Assembly: GCF_018327685.1 (NCBI RefSeq)
Contig: NZ_BNEL01000003.1
Coordinates: forward strand, 1,426,001-1,490,000
DNA length: 64,000 nucleotides
Source of the DNA: Streptomyces sp. TS71-3
Lineage (GTDB): Bacteria; Actinomycetota; Actinomycetes; Streptomycetales; Streptomycetaceae
Direction of reading: 5' to 3'
Shown: positions 26,534 to 36,071 of the stretch, in pieces
Layout of the letters: each line of letters begins with the position of its first letter
Numbering within the stretch: the first letter of the stretch is position 1
Translations under genes and position numbers: made by a program
The notes under the pieces: model-generated
The model's input: the letters and a program-made list of their open reading frames with translations, nothing else
Database searches by the model: none
Told to the model about the DNA's origin: nothing

Positions 26534-27072
26534 CTTTTTTCCACTCCTATTTCAGGCAGGATTGAATCGTGTCACGGCATTGATGGTCGAGTGACGATCC
26601 AGTGGATTAGCGCGAAGAGTCGACAAATGGCTCGGACAGGGTCGTGGGCATGCTTACGCCTTCCCCCTTCAAGCGGAGGCAGGCGGATCCCTTCAGGGAA
26701 ATCCGGCCTCCGTCAGCCACGACGACCCCGGCTCTCGGTCGTGTCCATATTGGCGTACCGACCCTACGAGAAACAGGCCTCAAACCGGCCATTGATTTTT
26801 CGTCACCGCGCTGCTGTGTATCGTTATCGAGGTGGAGCCGCCGGCATGTATTCGTACCACCCTGGTCGTGAATGTATCGGTGAACCGGCCGGCGCAGACG
26901 GCGCATACTCCCGCGCCGGAAAAGAGGAATGTGAGAATCCCCTTGGCGTCCGCGGAAGGGGCGGCGGAGAATCCGTGCTCGGCGAGGGAATCCGCTAAAA
27001 GCAGCATGCTCCATTCCGTTTGTGCGGAAACGCGGTGACGGCTTTTTCCGATACCCCGCGGGGACGCAGCGA
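26534..27072. other. 539-base gap inside the cluster with possible small ORFs
   Basis: No recognisable gene. On the minus strand three small frames are plausible: 75 codons from 27007 (MLLLADSLAEHGF..., ends at 26780 beside an ATG), 61 codons starting in that overlap, and a 14-codon ORF MPTTLSEPFVDSSR at 26651-26607 preceded by GGGGGAAGG. The last has the best ribosome site and would sit in the leader of the oxidase gene. Base composition is lower in GC than the flanks. The stretch probably contains the promoter for the oxidase-to-O-methyltransferase operon. Confidence 0.35.
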
Positions 27073-27109
27073 GGCCTCCTCACCGCCTCTCGGAACCGGT
27101 GAGGAGGCC
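27073..27109. terminator. hairpin terminator after the HemK-like methyltransferase
   Basis: GGCCTCCTCACC (27073-27084) pairs perfectly with GGTGAGGAGGCC (27098-27109) around a 13-base loop. It lies 22 bases past the methyltransferase stop and divides the cluster into an upstream NRPS operon and a downstream oxidase operon. Confidence 0.85.
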
Positions 27110-27130
27110 CCTGTGGCGCTCAGTTCCGGC

Positions 27131-27856
27131 TCACGACAACCGGTAGGCGGCGAAGTCCACCGGCACGTCGGCGACGGGTGCCGTGTGCTCCAGCACGACC
27201 TCGCGGTGGAACCCCGCCTCGTCGATGAGCTTCAGGAGGTAGTTCACGTCACCCATCGTGCTGAAGAAGATGATCATGCGCCCGTTCTCGGCGAGGTGCT
27301 CGCGGACCTGCTTGAAGAACGTCGTCAACGCGCCGTAGTTCTCGTCCGTCGTGGCCGAGTCGGCCACGTCGCGGGCGGCGAACCACTGGAACGGCGGGTT
27401 GAAGATGATCAGGTCGAACGTGCCCTCGACGGCGCTGAAGACATCGCTCTGGCGCACCTCGTAACGGTCGGCCACGCCGTTGCTCGCGGCGTTGGCCCGG
27501 GCGGCCTCGACCGCGTGCGGGTTGATGTCGACGGCGAACACCCTGGCGGCCCTGGTGGCGGCGAGGATGCCCAGGGACCCGCTTCCGGCGCCCATGTCCA
27601 GAACGCGGTCGCTCTCGGTGACCTCGGCGAGGATCTTCTTGCCGAGCATGTGGGAGACGGGGCAGGGGGTCATGACCTGGGAGGGGACCTTCAGCGTCAG
27701 ACCGTTGAAGGAGACGGTCTCCTCGCCGGCGGGCTCGCTGCCGTCACTGGCCAGGGTCCTGCGCAGTTCCAGGACCTGCCCGAGACGCTCGTCGGACATC
27801 AGCGGCCGGTGGTCGACGGCCGTGCCGAGGCCGCCCTGTGACTGGTTGTTTTCCAT
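27131..27856 (-). CDS. HemK/PrmC-like SAM methyltransferase
   Basis: A 241-residue class I methyltransferase. Motif I is VLDMGAGSGSLGI. The late motif IIFNPPFQW is an NPP-aromatic signature, as in HemK/PrmC enzymes (NPPY) and rRNA/DNA amino-methyltransferases, which methylate planar nitrogen. This hints at N-methylation of an amide or ring nitrogen rather than oxygen. The N-terminal recognition domain of PrmC is missing. The start at 27856 follows GGAGGAG. It lies 224 bases after the PRPP synthetase gene. Substrate unknown. Confidence 0.78.
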   Translation of the reverse strand: MENNQSQGGLGTAVDHRPLMSDERLGQVLELRRTLASDGSEPAGEETVSFNGLTLKVPSQVMTPCPVSHMLGKKILAEVTESDRVLDMGAGSGSLGILAATRAARVFAVDINPHAVEAARANAASNGVADRYEVRQSDVFSAVEGTFDLIIFNPPFQWFAARDVADSATTDENYGALTTFFKQVREHLAENGRMIIFFSTMGDVNYLLKLIDEAGFHREVVLEHTAPVADVPVDFAAYRLS

Positions 27857-28080
27857 GGTGGAGACTCCTCCGTCGAAGGGGAATGTCGGGATGTGCAAGT
27901 GCCGCGGTCCTTCCCCCGCACGGGGCGGTGGGTGCGGAACCGCGCTCATGGCCGGATGAGCCGGCCTGTTTCCGCGTGGATCCGGGGTGGTCGGTGGACC
28001 CGTCAGGGCTCCCCGAATCCACGCGTCGCTCTCGTCCTCGGCTGCCGGAATCGCTCCGCTCCGTCGCGAGGGCCCGCCGG

Positions 28081-29046
28081 TCAGGCGTGCCCGTCGAAGA
28101 GGCTGGTGACCGATCCGTCCTCGCAGACCTCCTGGATCGCCCGCGCCAGCAGGGGGGCGATGGACAGCACGGTCAGCTTGGGAAAGCGCTTCTCCTCGGG
28201 GATCGGCAGGGTGTTGGTGACGATCACCTCGCACGCCGCGCAGGTCGACAGGCGCTCGGCGGCGGGGTCGGACAGGATGCCGTGCGTGGAGGCGATGACC
28301 ACGTCAGCGGCGCCCTCGGCCAGCAGGGCCTCGGTGGCCTTCACGATCGTGCCGCCGGTGTCGATCATGTCGTCGATCAGCACGCAGAGCCGGCCGCGCA
28401 CCGTGCCGACGACGCGGTTCGCGACGGCCTCGTTGGGCCTGTCGGGGTCGCGGGTCTTGTGGATGAAGGCGATCGGCCGGCCGCCCAGGTGGCCGGCCCA
28501 CTTCTCGGCCAGCTTGGTCCGCCCGGAGTCGGGGGAGACCACGGTGATGTCGGCGCCGCCGCCGTACTTGTCGTTCACGTACTCGGCCAGCATGTTCTGC
28601 GCGAGCAGGTGGTCGACCGGGCCGTCGAAGAAGCCCTGGATCTGGGCGGTGTGCAGGTCGACCGTCATGACCCGGTTCGCGCCCGCCGTCCTGAACAGGT
28701 CGGCGATGAGCCGGGCCGAGATCGGCTCCCGGCCCCGGTGCTTCTTGTCCTGCCGGGAGTAGGGGTAGAACGGCATGATCACGGTGATCCGCCTGGCGCT
28801 GGCGCGTTTGAGCGTGTCCACCATGATCAGTTGTTCCATGAGCCACTTGTTGATCGGCGTGCAGTGGCTCTGGAGGACGAACGCGTCACTGCCGCGCACC
28901 GACTCCTCGAACCGGACGAAGATCTCACCGTTCGCGAAGTCGTACACCGACTGCGGGGTGAGCGGGACGTCCACGTGCTTGGCGACCTGCTCGGCCAGCT
29001 CGGGGTGACTGCGCCCGGCGAACAGCATGACGTTCTTCGCGTCCAT
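28081..29046 (-). CDS. prs: ribose-phosphate pyrophosphokinase, cluster copy
   Basis: A 321-residue PRPP synthetase, which converts ribose 5-phosphate plus ATP to PRPP. Clear motifs: FANGEIFVRFEESVRG, the ATP-binding flexible loop YPYSRQDKKHRGREPIS, TVDLHTAQIQGFF, VSPDSGR and the PRPP loop LIDDMIDTGGT. The ATG is coupled to the glycosidase-like gene before it by a TGATG overlap. A housekeeping copy is expected elsewhere, so this copy probably feeds or balances the ribose phosphate pool of the pathway, or protects against product interference. Confidence 0.92.
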   Translation of the reverse strand: MDAKNVMLFAGRSHPELAEQVAKHVDVPLTPQSVYDFANGEIFVRFEESVRGSDAFVLQSHCTPINKWLMEQLIMVDTLKRASARRITVIMPFYPYSRQDKKHRGREPISARLIADLFRTAGANRVMTVDLHTAQIQGFFDGPVDHLLAQNMLAEYVNDKYGGGADITVVSPDSGRTKLAEKWAGHLGGRPIAFIHKTRDPDRPNEAVANRVVGTVRGRLCVLIDDMIDTGGTIVKATEALLAEGAADVVIASTHGILSDPAAERLSTCAACEVIVTNTLPIPEEKRFPKLTVLSIAPLLARAIQEVCEDGSVTSLFDGHA

Positions 29047-30008
29047 CAGCCTCGCACCTTCCTGCGGTACGCGGCGTGTGCCGCGGCGAGCCGCCCGCCG
29101 ACCCCGGCCGTGCTGATCAGGACGGCCATGTTGGCCCTGGCCGACCGCCCCTCCGTGGCCGCGTCCACCGCGCGCATGAGGTACTTCGTGATCGCCTGCC
29201 CCCGGATGCCGTCCCGCTCCGCGGCGGCCATGGCCTCGGTGATGGCGGCGTCGACCTCGTCGCTGTCGATCGCCTCCTCGGGCCGGACCGGCGTCGTGAT
29301 CAGGAACGAGCTGTCGTTGCCCAGCGCCCAGTGGTTCTCTATGGAACGGGCGATCACCTCGTCGTCGTCCAGCCGCATCGGGCTGCGGAAACCGCTGGTG
29401 GTGCAGTAGAACGCGGGGAAGTCGTCGGACCGGTACGAGACCACCGGCACGCACTGGGTCTCCAGGTACTCCAGCGTCAGGCCGAGGTCGAGGATCTTCT
29501 TCGCGCCGGCGCACACCACCGCGACCCTGGAGCGCGTGAACTGGATGAGGTCGGAGGAGACGTCCATGGTCTTCTCCGCGCCCCGGTGCACACCGCCGAT
29601 TCCGGCCGAGGAGAAGAACGGGATGCCCGCGAGCTCGGCCGCCACCACCGAGGAGGCGACCGTCAGCGCGCCCATCCGGCCCTGGGCCAGGACGATCGGC
29701 ATGTCCCTGCTGCTGACCTTGGGGATGCCCGGCGTCGAGGCGAACCGCTCGATGTCGGCGTCGGTCATGCCGACCACGATCCTGCCGCCGTCGACGGCGA
29801 TCGTGGCCGGGACGGAACCGCCCGCCCGGACGGCATCCTCGACCTTCCGCGCGGTCGCGGCGTTCTCCGGGTAGGGCAGTCCGTGGGTGATGACGTTGGA
29901 CTCCAGCGCCACCACCGGACGGCCCTCGTGGAGCGCGTCGGCCACCTCGGCGCTGAAGGCGAGCGGAATGTTCTCGTGGGGAAGCGAGGTCATGGTCGTC
30001 ACCGCCAT
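29046..30008 (-). CDS. pseudouridine-5'-phosphate glycosidase family protein, probable C-nucleoside synthase
   Basis: A 320-residue PsuG-family protein. In E. coli PsuG cleaves pseudouridine 5'-phosphate reversibly; in antibiotic clusters (IndA, AlnA, SdmA, MinB) relatives run in the C-C bond-forming direction with ribose 5-phosphate. All residues equivalent to the catalytic E31, K93, D149 and K166 of E. coli are present: E36 ([12 protein letters not shown]), K97 (PKVSSRD), D153 (DVSSDL), K170 (CAGAKK). The base-pocket loops differ: GALTV for GATTV and FSSAGIGG for FATGGIGG, fitting a non-uracil heterocycle. Coupled on both sides by TGATG overlaps to the NRPS and PRPP synthetase genes. Confidence 0.88.
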   Translation of the reverse strand: MAVTTMTSLPHENIPLAFSAEVADALHEGRPVVALESNVITHGLPYPENAATARKVEDAVRAGGSVPATIAVDGGRIVVGMTDADIERFASTPGIPKVSSRDMPIVLAQGRMGALTVASSVVAAELAGIPFFSSAGIGGVHRGAEKTMDVSSDLIQFTRSRVAVVCAGAKKILDLGLTLEYLETQCVPVVSYRSDDFPAFYCTTSGFRSPMRLDDDEVIARSIENHWALGNDSSFLITTPVRPEEAIDSDEVDAAITEAMAAAERDGIRGQAITKYLMRAVDAATEGRSARANMAVLISTAGVGGRLAAAHAAYRRKVRG

Positions 30009-30247
30009 CAGTCGATGTCGGGGCCGTAGGTGGGCACCTTGCCCAGGATGTCCCGGCGATTGACGATCTCCGGGATGTAGACCTTCTCGGTCCAGACCTC
30101 CTTGTCGATCGGCTCGAACGCGATCGACACCACCCCCTCGTCGCAGCCGAAGGCGGTGGTGACCGCTCTCGTCAGGGCCGAGACCAGCTCCGACTGCTGC
30201 TCGTCGCTGAGCGAGACCGGGAAGTGCTTGATGTTGACGTGCGGCAT
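30008..30247 (-). CDS. PptA-like 4-oxalocrotonate tautomerase, possibly translated separately from inside the NRPS gene
   Basis: The last 79 codons of the NRPS frame encode a complete 4-OT-superfamily protein close in pattern to E. coli PptA (MPH-x-x-IK-x-FP at the start, DEQQ, then [15 protein letters not shown]). These enzymes need a free N-terminal proline left after Met removal. Here Met-Pro is at NRPS residues 1269-1270 and the ATG at 30247 is preceded by AAGGAAA, a good ribosome site 6 bases away. A free tautomerase could therefore be made from an internal start. Alternatively it acts only as a fused domain without Pro-1 chemistry. Confidence 0.6.
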   Translation of the reverse strand: MPHVNIKHFPVSLSDEQQSELVSALTRAVTTAFGCDEGVVSIAFEPIDKEVWTEKVYIPEIVNRRDILGKVPTYGPDID

Positions 30248-33200
30248 GATCGTTTCCTTCCGGATGTCCAGGCGGCGACGGATGGCCGTCGCGAGCTCGT
30301 CGATGTCCGGCGCCTTGAGCATGGAGTAGTGATCGGCCTGAAGTTCCAGAACGGTCGGTGGCGAGGCCGCATAGCCGCTGCTGCCGTCCAGGAACGAGTA
30401 GTCGTCTCCCCGGGCCTTGAAGATGGTGATGGGGGCGGTGATCCGCCGCTCGGTCAGCTCGCGGAAGGTGTAGCTGAACTCGAACGTCGTCCCCACGACC
30501 GCGATGATCCGGCGCACCAGGTCGATGTCGAGGTTCGGGATGCTCTCGCTGACGAAGGCGGCGAAGGTCTCGTCGTCCTCCGCGGCGGCGAGGCACTTCT
30601 CCAGTAGGGGACCGCTGATCGCGCCGGAGAAGACGGAGAAGAGGATCGTCACGTACGCCTTGTTGGCGTAGGAGGCGACGCGGTCCTGCCCGCCGGCCGA
30701 GCGGACCTTGGGCGAGCCGGGGGCGATCAGGAAGACGTGGTCGACCTTCTCACCCGCCTGTTCGAGCTGGTACGCGGCCTCGAAGGCCACGCGCGCCCCG
30801 AAGGAGTAGCCCCACAGGGTGTACGGGCCCTCCGGCTGGAGCTGCTTGATGGCCTTGACGTCCTCGGCCGCCATCTCCCTGATCGTCGGGTACGGAGCCT
30901 CACCCTCGTTGATGCCGTGTGCCTGCACACCGAAGAACGGCCGGTCCGTGCCCATCTTCGCGGCCAGCAGCCGCAGGTTCATGGTGTAGCCGCCGAGACC
31001 GGGCCAGCAGTAGACCGGCTTCTGCGGCCCCTCGGGCTGGAGGGGGACCAGCCGGGAGGACTGCTGGTCGTCCGCCCCGTCCACCCGCCGGGCCAGCTTC
31101 TCGATCGTCGGGGACTCGAACAGCACCTGAAGCGGCAGCGACGCCTCGAACTCCCGGTTGATCTTGTTGATCAGCCCGACCGCGATCAGCGAGTTGCCTC
31201 CGGAGGCGAAGAAGTCGTCCTGCACCGAGACGGCCTCCCGCTTCATCGCCTTCTTCCAGTGCTCGGCGATGCGGCGCTCGACGTGGGTGCGGGGCGCGAT
31301 GAAGGGGCGGTCGCCGCTGTCCACGCCGGTCCTGTCGGAGGCGGCGAGCGCCTTGACGTCGATCTTGCCGTTGGCGGTCGTCGGCAGCGCGTCGAGGATC
31401 ACGACCTTGTTGGGGATCATGTAGTCCGGAAGGAAGTTGATCAGGTCGTCACGGATGATCTCCGCCGGGCCGCGCATGTGCACGACGTCTTCCTTCATGC
31501 CCTCGTGCAGCCGCTGCTCGTCGCTCACCCGGCCGCCGACGAAGAAGTACGACGGACCGGTGGCCCGGCCGAGCCCGCTGAGGATGCCGTCGATCCGCCG
31601 GTGCGAGGGGAGGTCGTCGCCCGTCCTGGAGCTGTACCCGGACGACATGAACCCGAGGTTCACGTCGTTCATCGACAGCTTCTGGAGCCCCCGGCCGAGG
31701 TCTATGTACCGGCGCCAGTCCTCGGTGGTCCGGCTGATGACCGAGATCCCGATGCTCGCCCGGTCGTACACCGCCTGGTTGATGGCGATGACCTGCTTGC
31801 GCAGGACCAGGTCGGACGAGATCGGCTCCAGCTCCCCGCCCGCGTAGGCGTACTGCCCTGCCGGCAGGTCGGCGACCTTTCCCGGATGGGCCTGGACGTA
31901 CACGTCGACGGCGTCGTCCATGCGCGGGCCCGCGTAGGGCACCCACGCGAAGGTGCCGAGGTAGTAGTCCTCCTCGGCGACGTCCAGCCTGTCCTTGACG
32001 GACGGCGCGAACTCCGCGCCGGCGATGTCGAGGCCGTACGCCGGCAGTATCTCCTCCAGCAGGCCCACCATGTGGCCGGTCTCGATCTCCAGCACTTCCT
32101 GGATGTTGTTCTTGTAGACCGGCTCGATCGCCCGCTTCTTGCCGAGGAAGTGCAGCTTCACCCCGGGCTCGGCCGCGCCGGCCGTCTCCGTGATCAGCAC
32201 CAGCTCGTGCTCGACCGGGTGGTAGTAGTAGATGCCGGGCCGGGTGTCGCCGATGCCGGTGATCTCCAGGTACACCTGCGTGGCGTACAGGGAGCCCGGC
32301 GACGCGTAGCCGTACTTCGGCAGCAGCCGCTCCGGGCTCAGGTGCTGCCCGAAGAAGCGCAGGATCTCGCCGAACTCGTCGAAGCCGACCTCGGCCAGGT
32401 TCCGCGAGCCGGTCCCCGCGACCCGCCGTTCGAGCAGCCGGAGGACGTCGGCCTTGGTGACCTCCCCGCCCTCGTAGAACCGGTAGGTCTTGCGCGCGAA
32501 CGCCTGCCGCCGCTGCTTCTCGGTGGCCGTCCTGCCCGGCAGCGTGATCACGGTCCTGCCGTCCAGCTCGTCGGCGTCGCGCACGCCCGCGTTCGACAGC
32601 TGCGCCTTGACCTGGAGCTTGCTCTCCTTGGACTGGTGGTGCGCGCCGTGGTTGCCCTGGTCCATCAGGGCGGCTTCCCGCGGGTTCAGCTCCACGCAGG
32701 CGATCAGGTTCTGGAAGCCGGTGCGGCCGTCCTTCTTGACGATCACCGCGGCGTGCTTGACCCATTCGTGCGTCTCGATCGCCAGCCGGATCTCGTCCAG
32801 CTCGACGCGGAAGCCGCGCAGCTTCACCTGGTTGTCAGCCCGGCCGACGAACTGGACGGTGCCGTCGGCGTTCCAGTGCGCGAGGTCGCCGGTCCTGAAG
32901 AGCTTCCCCCTGCCGAACGGGTTGTCCACGAACCGCTGCGCCGTCAGCTCCGGCTTGTTCAGGTAACCGCGCGCCAGCTGGACCCCGCCGATGTACAGCT
33001 CGCCGATCTCGCCGACGGCCACCCTGGACCGCTCGGCGTCGAGAACGTGGTACTCGGTGTCGTGCACCGGGGCGCCGATCGAGATCGAGTTGGGGCCCTC
33101 GCCGACGGCTGCCCGGTTCACGGTGATCGCGGAGGAGTTGATCGTGCACTCCGTCGGCCCGTAGAGGTTGACCAGGTCGCACCACGGCAGGGTGTCGAGG

Positions 33201-34051
33201 CACTCCTGGGCGAGCGGCCTCGACAGCGCCTCGCCGCCGGTGAAGATCTGCGTGAGCGACTTGCACGACTGGAGCTCGGCCGTGTCCAGCAGCGCCTGGA
33301 GCAGGGTGGGAACGCACTGCAACGTGGTGACACCGTGCTTCCTGATGGTGTCGATCAGCCGCTCGGCGTCACGGTAGATCCCCGGGGTGCCCATCACGAC
33401 CACCGCTCCGCACGCGGGCGCGAGGATCTCCCACTGCGCCGCGTCGAAGCTCATGGGCGTCTTCTGGAGCACGGTCTTCTCGCTGTCCAGGCCGTAGGTC
33501 ACCGCGAGCCAGTGCATCTGGCTGACGATGCTGCGGTGCTCGATCATCACGCCCTTCGGCTTGCCGGTGCTGCCGGAGGTGTAGATGACGTACGCCAGGT
33601 TGTACGCGGCCGGGCGGGTGGTGGCCGGGGTGAAGCCCCGGGCGTCCTCCAGCGTGACGATCGCGGTGCCCACGGGGGCGAGCGCGGCCAGCCGGTCCGC
33701 CAGCTCCGCCTGGGTGACGATGACCTTCGTACCGGAGTCCTCGATCATGTAGCGCAGGCGCTCTTCGGGGTACTCCGGCGACAGCGGCAGGTAGGCACCG
33801 CCCGCGAAGAGGATTCCCCATGCACCGATCATGAGGTCCACGGACGGCTCGACGAACAGCCCGACGCTGCCGTCGGCCGCCACGCCGAGCTGCTCCAGGC
33901 ACCCCGACAGCTCGGAGCCGCGCCGGACCAGCTCGCGGTAGGTCAGGTGCTCGCCGCCGTAGATGACGGCCGTGTCGTCCGGCCGCTGTCGTGCTTCTTC
34001 CCGGAGTAAGTCGGGAAGGGTGGTCTCCGGCGAGGGTTTCAGCCTCGCCAT
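30008..34051 (-). CDS. single-module NRPS, indigoidine-synthetase type (A-Ox-PCP-TE) with C-terminal tautomerase
   Basis: A 1347-residue NRPS like BpsA/IndC. Adenylation domain about 20-505 and 850-905 (A3 [10 protein letters not shown] at 158-167, YGPTE at 297-301, A10 TANGKID at 892-898) is split by an FMN oxidase domain about 510-840. PCP follows at about 920-990 (S954 in GGNSL), then thioesterase about 1010-1255 (S1083 in GYSFG, H1241). BpsA-type enzymes activate glutamine, oxidise and cyclise it to a six-membered diketopiperidine. Residues 1269-1347 are an in-frame PptA-like tautomerase, not part of BpsA. Codon 15 is TTA. The ATG lies about 12 bases after GGGGGAGAAG. Confidence 0.9.
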   Translation of the reverse strand: MARLKPSPETTLPDLLREEARQRPDDTAVIYGGEHLTYRELVRRGSELSGCLEQLGVAADGSVGLFVEPSVDLMIGAWGILFAGGAYLPLSPEYPEERLRYMIEDSGTKVIVTQAELADRLAALAPVGTAIVTLEDARGFTPATTRPAAYNLAYVIYTSGSTGKPKGVMIEHRSIVSQMHWLAVTYGLDSEKTVLQKTPMSFDAAQWEILAPACGAVVVMGTPGIYRDAERLIDTIRKHGVTTLQCVPTLLQALLDTAELQSCKSLTQIFTGGEALSRPLAQECLDTLPWCDLVNLYGPTECTINSSAITVNRAAVGEGPNSISIGAPVHDTEYHVLDAERSRVAVGEIGELYIGGVQLARGYLNKPELTAQRFVDNPFGRGKLFRTGDLAHWNADGTVQFVGRADNQVKLRGFRVELDEIRLAIETHEWVKHAAVIVKKDGRTGFQNLIACVELNPREAALMDQGNHGAHHQSKESKLQVKAQLSNAGVRDADELDGRTVITLPGRTATEKQRRQAFARKTYRFYEGGEVTKADVLRLLERRVAGTGSRNLAEVGFDEFGEILRFFGQHLSPERLLPKYGYASPGSLYATQVYLEITGIGDTRPGIYYYHPVEHELVLITETAGAAEPGVKLHFLGKKRAIEPVYKNNIQEVLEIETGHMVGLLEEILPAYGLDIAGAEFAPSVKDRLDVAEEDYYLGTFAWVPYAGPRMDDAVDVYVQAHPGKVADLPAGQYAYAGGELEPISSDLVLRKQVIAINQAVYDRASIGISVISRTTEDWRRYIDLGRGLQKLSMNDVNLGFMSSGYSSRTGDDLPSHRRIDGILSGLGRATGPSYFFVGGRVSDEQRLHEGMKEDVVHMRGPAEIIRDDLINFLPDYMIPNKVVILDALPTTANGKIDVKALAASDRTGVDSGDRPFIAPRTHVERRIAEHWKKAMKREAVSVQDDFFASGGNSLIAVGLINKINREFEASLPLQVLFESPTIEKLARRVDGADDQQSSRLVPLQPEGPQKPVYCWPGLGGYTMNLRLLAAKMGTDRPFFGVQAHGINEGEAPYPTIREMAAEDVKAIKQLQPEGPYTLWGYSFGARVAFEAAYQLEQAGEKVDHVFLIAPGSPKVRSAGGQDRVASYANKAYVTILFSVFSGAISGPLLEKCLAAAEDDETFAAFVSESIPNLDIDLVRRIIAVVGTTFEFSYTFRELTERRITAPITIFKARGDDYSFLDGSSGYAASPPTVLELQADHYSMLKAPDIDELATAIRRRLDIRKETIMPHVNIKHFPVSLSDEQQSELVSALTRAVTTAFGCDEGVVSIAFEPIDKEVWTEKVYIPEIVNRRDILGKVPTYGPDID

Positions 34052-34404
34052 GTCAAGTGGTAACACTTCTCCCCCTATGGATGACTGCTTGCCGGTCGCT
34101 CTCTCAGGAACGGCAACCGGTCCCTGCGGGCCGGCGATGGATCCGGCCGGCCTGACCTGGGCGAGCACCGCGGCACCGGCGCTGGCGAGGCACCGATGAC
34201 CTGCGCGACGGCCGGTTCCCGCCACGGGGAACGCACGGCGCGGCACCGCCCTGACGGTCGGGCTCGCGAACGCGAGGAACGACGCCTGCCCGGCGGACCG
34301 TCCCGCCGGCACCGGGGCACCGGGGCACCGGGCACTGGGGCGCCGGGAGGCCGCGGGTGGGCGGCGAGGACGCCCCCGAGCCGCACGGGGCCCGCCGACC
34401 GCCG
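34052..34404. other. intergenic region before the NRPS gene
   Basis: No gene is visible in 353 bases. The middle (about 34310-34350) has short CACCGGGG-type direct repeats and the whole stretch is very GC-rich. A promoter for the NRPS operon is likely here, but no clear -35/-10 pair stands out. Confidence 0.4.
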
Positions 34405-35085
34405 TCACTCCAGAGAGGTCATCGCGAAGCCCTGCCGCAGGGCGGTGGCGATCTCGACCATCCTCCGGGTCTGGTAGGCGATCGCGGCCAGGTTGTCCTC
34501 GGTGACGTTCTCCGCCAGCCGTCCGGGGATCGCCTGCCGGCCGGAGACCGAGCTCACCCCGTACGGGTTGCCGTTGCTGGGCGCCGTCTGGATGTCGTCG
34601 GTGATGCCCGGCGGCACGATGATCGCGCCCCAGTGGTAGAAGACGTTGTTCAGCGACAGGATCGTGGCCTCCTGGCCGCCGTGCGGGGCGCCGGTCGAGG
34701 TGAACGACGACATGACCTTGTTGGCCAGCCCGCGGCGCGCGTTCAGCGGCCAGGCCAGGTCGATGAAGTGCTTGAGCGGCGCGGCGATGAGGCCGAACCG
34801 CCCCGGTGCTCCCAGCAGGACCACGTCCGCCCAGTCGAGGTCGTCGATGCCGGCCGTCGGCACGTCCTTCATCGCCTCGGCGTTCTCCGACCAGGCCTCG
34901 GTCCATTCGGTGAACTCGGGTGCCAGCGACTCGTTGACGTACTCGGGCACCCGGCGCAGGCGCGCCTGCGCCCCGGCCTTCTCGGCCGCCTCGGCCGCGG
35001 CCGTCGCGAGCTTGTGGATGTTGCCGGTTCCGGAGTAGTAGACGATGGCGACTCTGGTGACGCTGGTGGGGCCGGCGGTTGACAT
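34405..35085 (-). CDS. flavodoxin-like NAD(P)H:quinone oxidoreductase (WrbA type)
   Basis: A 226-residue flavodoxin-fold protein. The FMN phosphate loop is VAIVYYSGTGNIHKLA; LLGAPGRFGLIAAPLKHFID and FTSTGAPHGGQEATILSL match WrbA/NQO-type reductases. It could reduce quinone-like or maleimide-like intermediates, or recycle flavin for the oxidase domain. The start at 35085 follows AAGGAGC. The 309 bases between it and the UPRTase gene (35086-35394) hold no gene. Confidence 0.86.
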   Translation of the reverse strand: MSTAGPTSVTRVAIVYYSGTGNIHKLATAAAEAAEKAGAQARLRRVPEYVNESLAPEFTEWTEAWSENAEAMKDVPTAGIDDLDWADVVLLGAPGRFGLIAAPLKHFIDLAWPLNARRGLANKVMSSFTSTGAPHGGQEATILSLNNVFYHWGAIIVPPGITDDIQTAPSNGNPYGVSSVSGRQAIPGRLAENVTEDNLAAIAYQTRRMVEIATALRQGFAMTSLE

Positions 35086-35394
35086 GGCTTGCTGTGCTCC
35101 TTGGGTGGTTGTGAACGGTCTGGACGCGAGCCGGGCCGGCCGCGGGCGCGGCGGACGCCGGCCGGTGTGGGGCGCGTACCGGCCGCCGTCCGGGGCCGTG
35201 CGCACGCCGGGCGTGGAGCCCGTGGTGGGCGCGTGGTGGCCGGCCGGGCTCGATCCCCTCGCGGAGGAGGGCGCGCAGCAGAGGGGCGGGGTTCTGGCGG
35301 ATGCGGGTGTGCCGCACGGGCGGCGGGATGGGCGGCACGGGGCGGTCACACCCGGGTCGGCGGGCGACCGGCTTCCTTCAGGCGCCGGCTCCGC

Positions 35395-36066
35395 TCACAG
35401 CACCACGTCCGTCCCGAAGTACCGGTCGCCGAAGTCGCCGATGCCGGGCTGCATGTAGGCGTTCTCGTTCAGCCGCTGCTCGATGGACGAGGTCACCATG
35501 CGCACGTGCGGGTAGCGCTCGCGGACGGCCTTGATGCCCTCGGGTGCCGACAGCAGATTGACGAACACGATGTGCTCTTCGGGCACGCCCGTCTCGAGCA
35601 GGACCTCGATCGCGGCCAGGGCCGTGCCGCCGGTGGCGAGCATCGGGTCGAGCAGCAGCACGTGGCGGTTCACGATGTCGGCGGGCAGCGCCGAGTAGTA
35701 CAGGTGCGGCAGCTTCGTCACCTTGTCGCGCTGGATCAGGATCTTGCCGATCCGGATCTCCGGCGACATGGCACGCAGCTCCGCCTCCATGCTCTCGCCG
35801 GCGCGGGCGATGGACACGCCGCAGATCTCCGGGGTGATGCGCAGGCCGTGGTAGGTCTCGCCGACCGGGGTCCGCACGTCGCAGGGCTCGAAGGGGAGCA
35901 GTTCCAGGCCGGCCTCGATGAGCTGGCGGATGACCCTGCCCGCGTTCGAGACGAAGTCGTCCCGGTCGGCGCCCCGGTTGCGGATGATGGTGTGCAGGGC
36001 CCGCAACTGCTTGGTCTGCGGCAGCAGATGCACCGCGTCCTGCACCGTCGTGGTCTCGGTGGTCAT
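35395..36066 (-). CDS. upp: uracil phosphoribosyltransferase
   Basis: A 223-residue UPRTase: PRPP plus uracil to UMP. Motifs: SIARAGESMEAELRAM, the PRPP-binding loop LLDPMLATGGTALAAIEVL and the uracil-binding end GIGDFGDRYFGTD. The ATG at 36066 has AGAGGTG six bases before it and is preferred over a GTG nine bases upstream. It sits 5 bases after the TrpF-like gene. In a C-nucleoside cluster it may supply UMP, use a uracil-like heterocycle, or protect the host from the product. A chromosomal copy is expected elsewhere. Confidence 0.9.
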   Translation of the reverse strand: MTTETTTVQDAVHLLPQTKQLRALHTIIRNRGADRDDFVSNAGRVIRQLIEAGLELLPFEPCDVRTPVGETYHGLRITPEICGVSIARAGESMEAELRAMSPEIRIGKILIQRDKVTKLPHLYYSALPADIVNRHVLLLDPMLATGGTALAAIEVLLETGVPEEHIVFVNLLSAPEGIKAVRERYPHVRMVTSSIEQRLNENAYMQPGIGDFGDRYFGTDVVL

Positions 36067-36071
36067 CGCGT

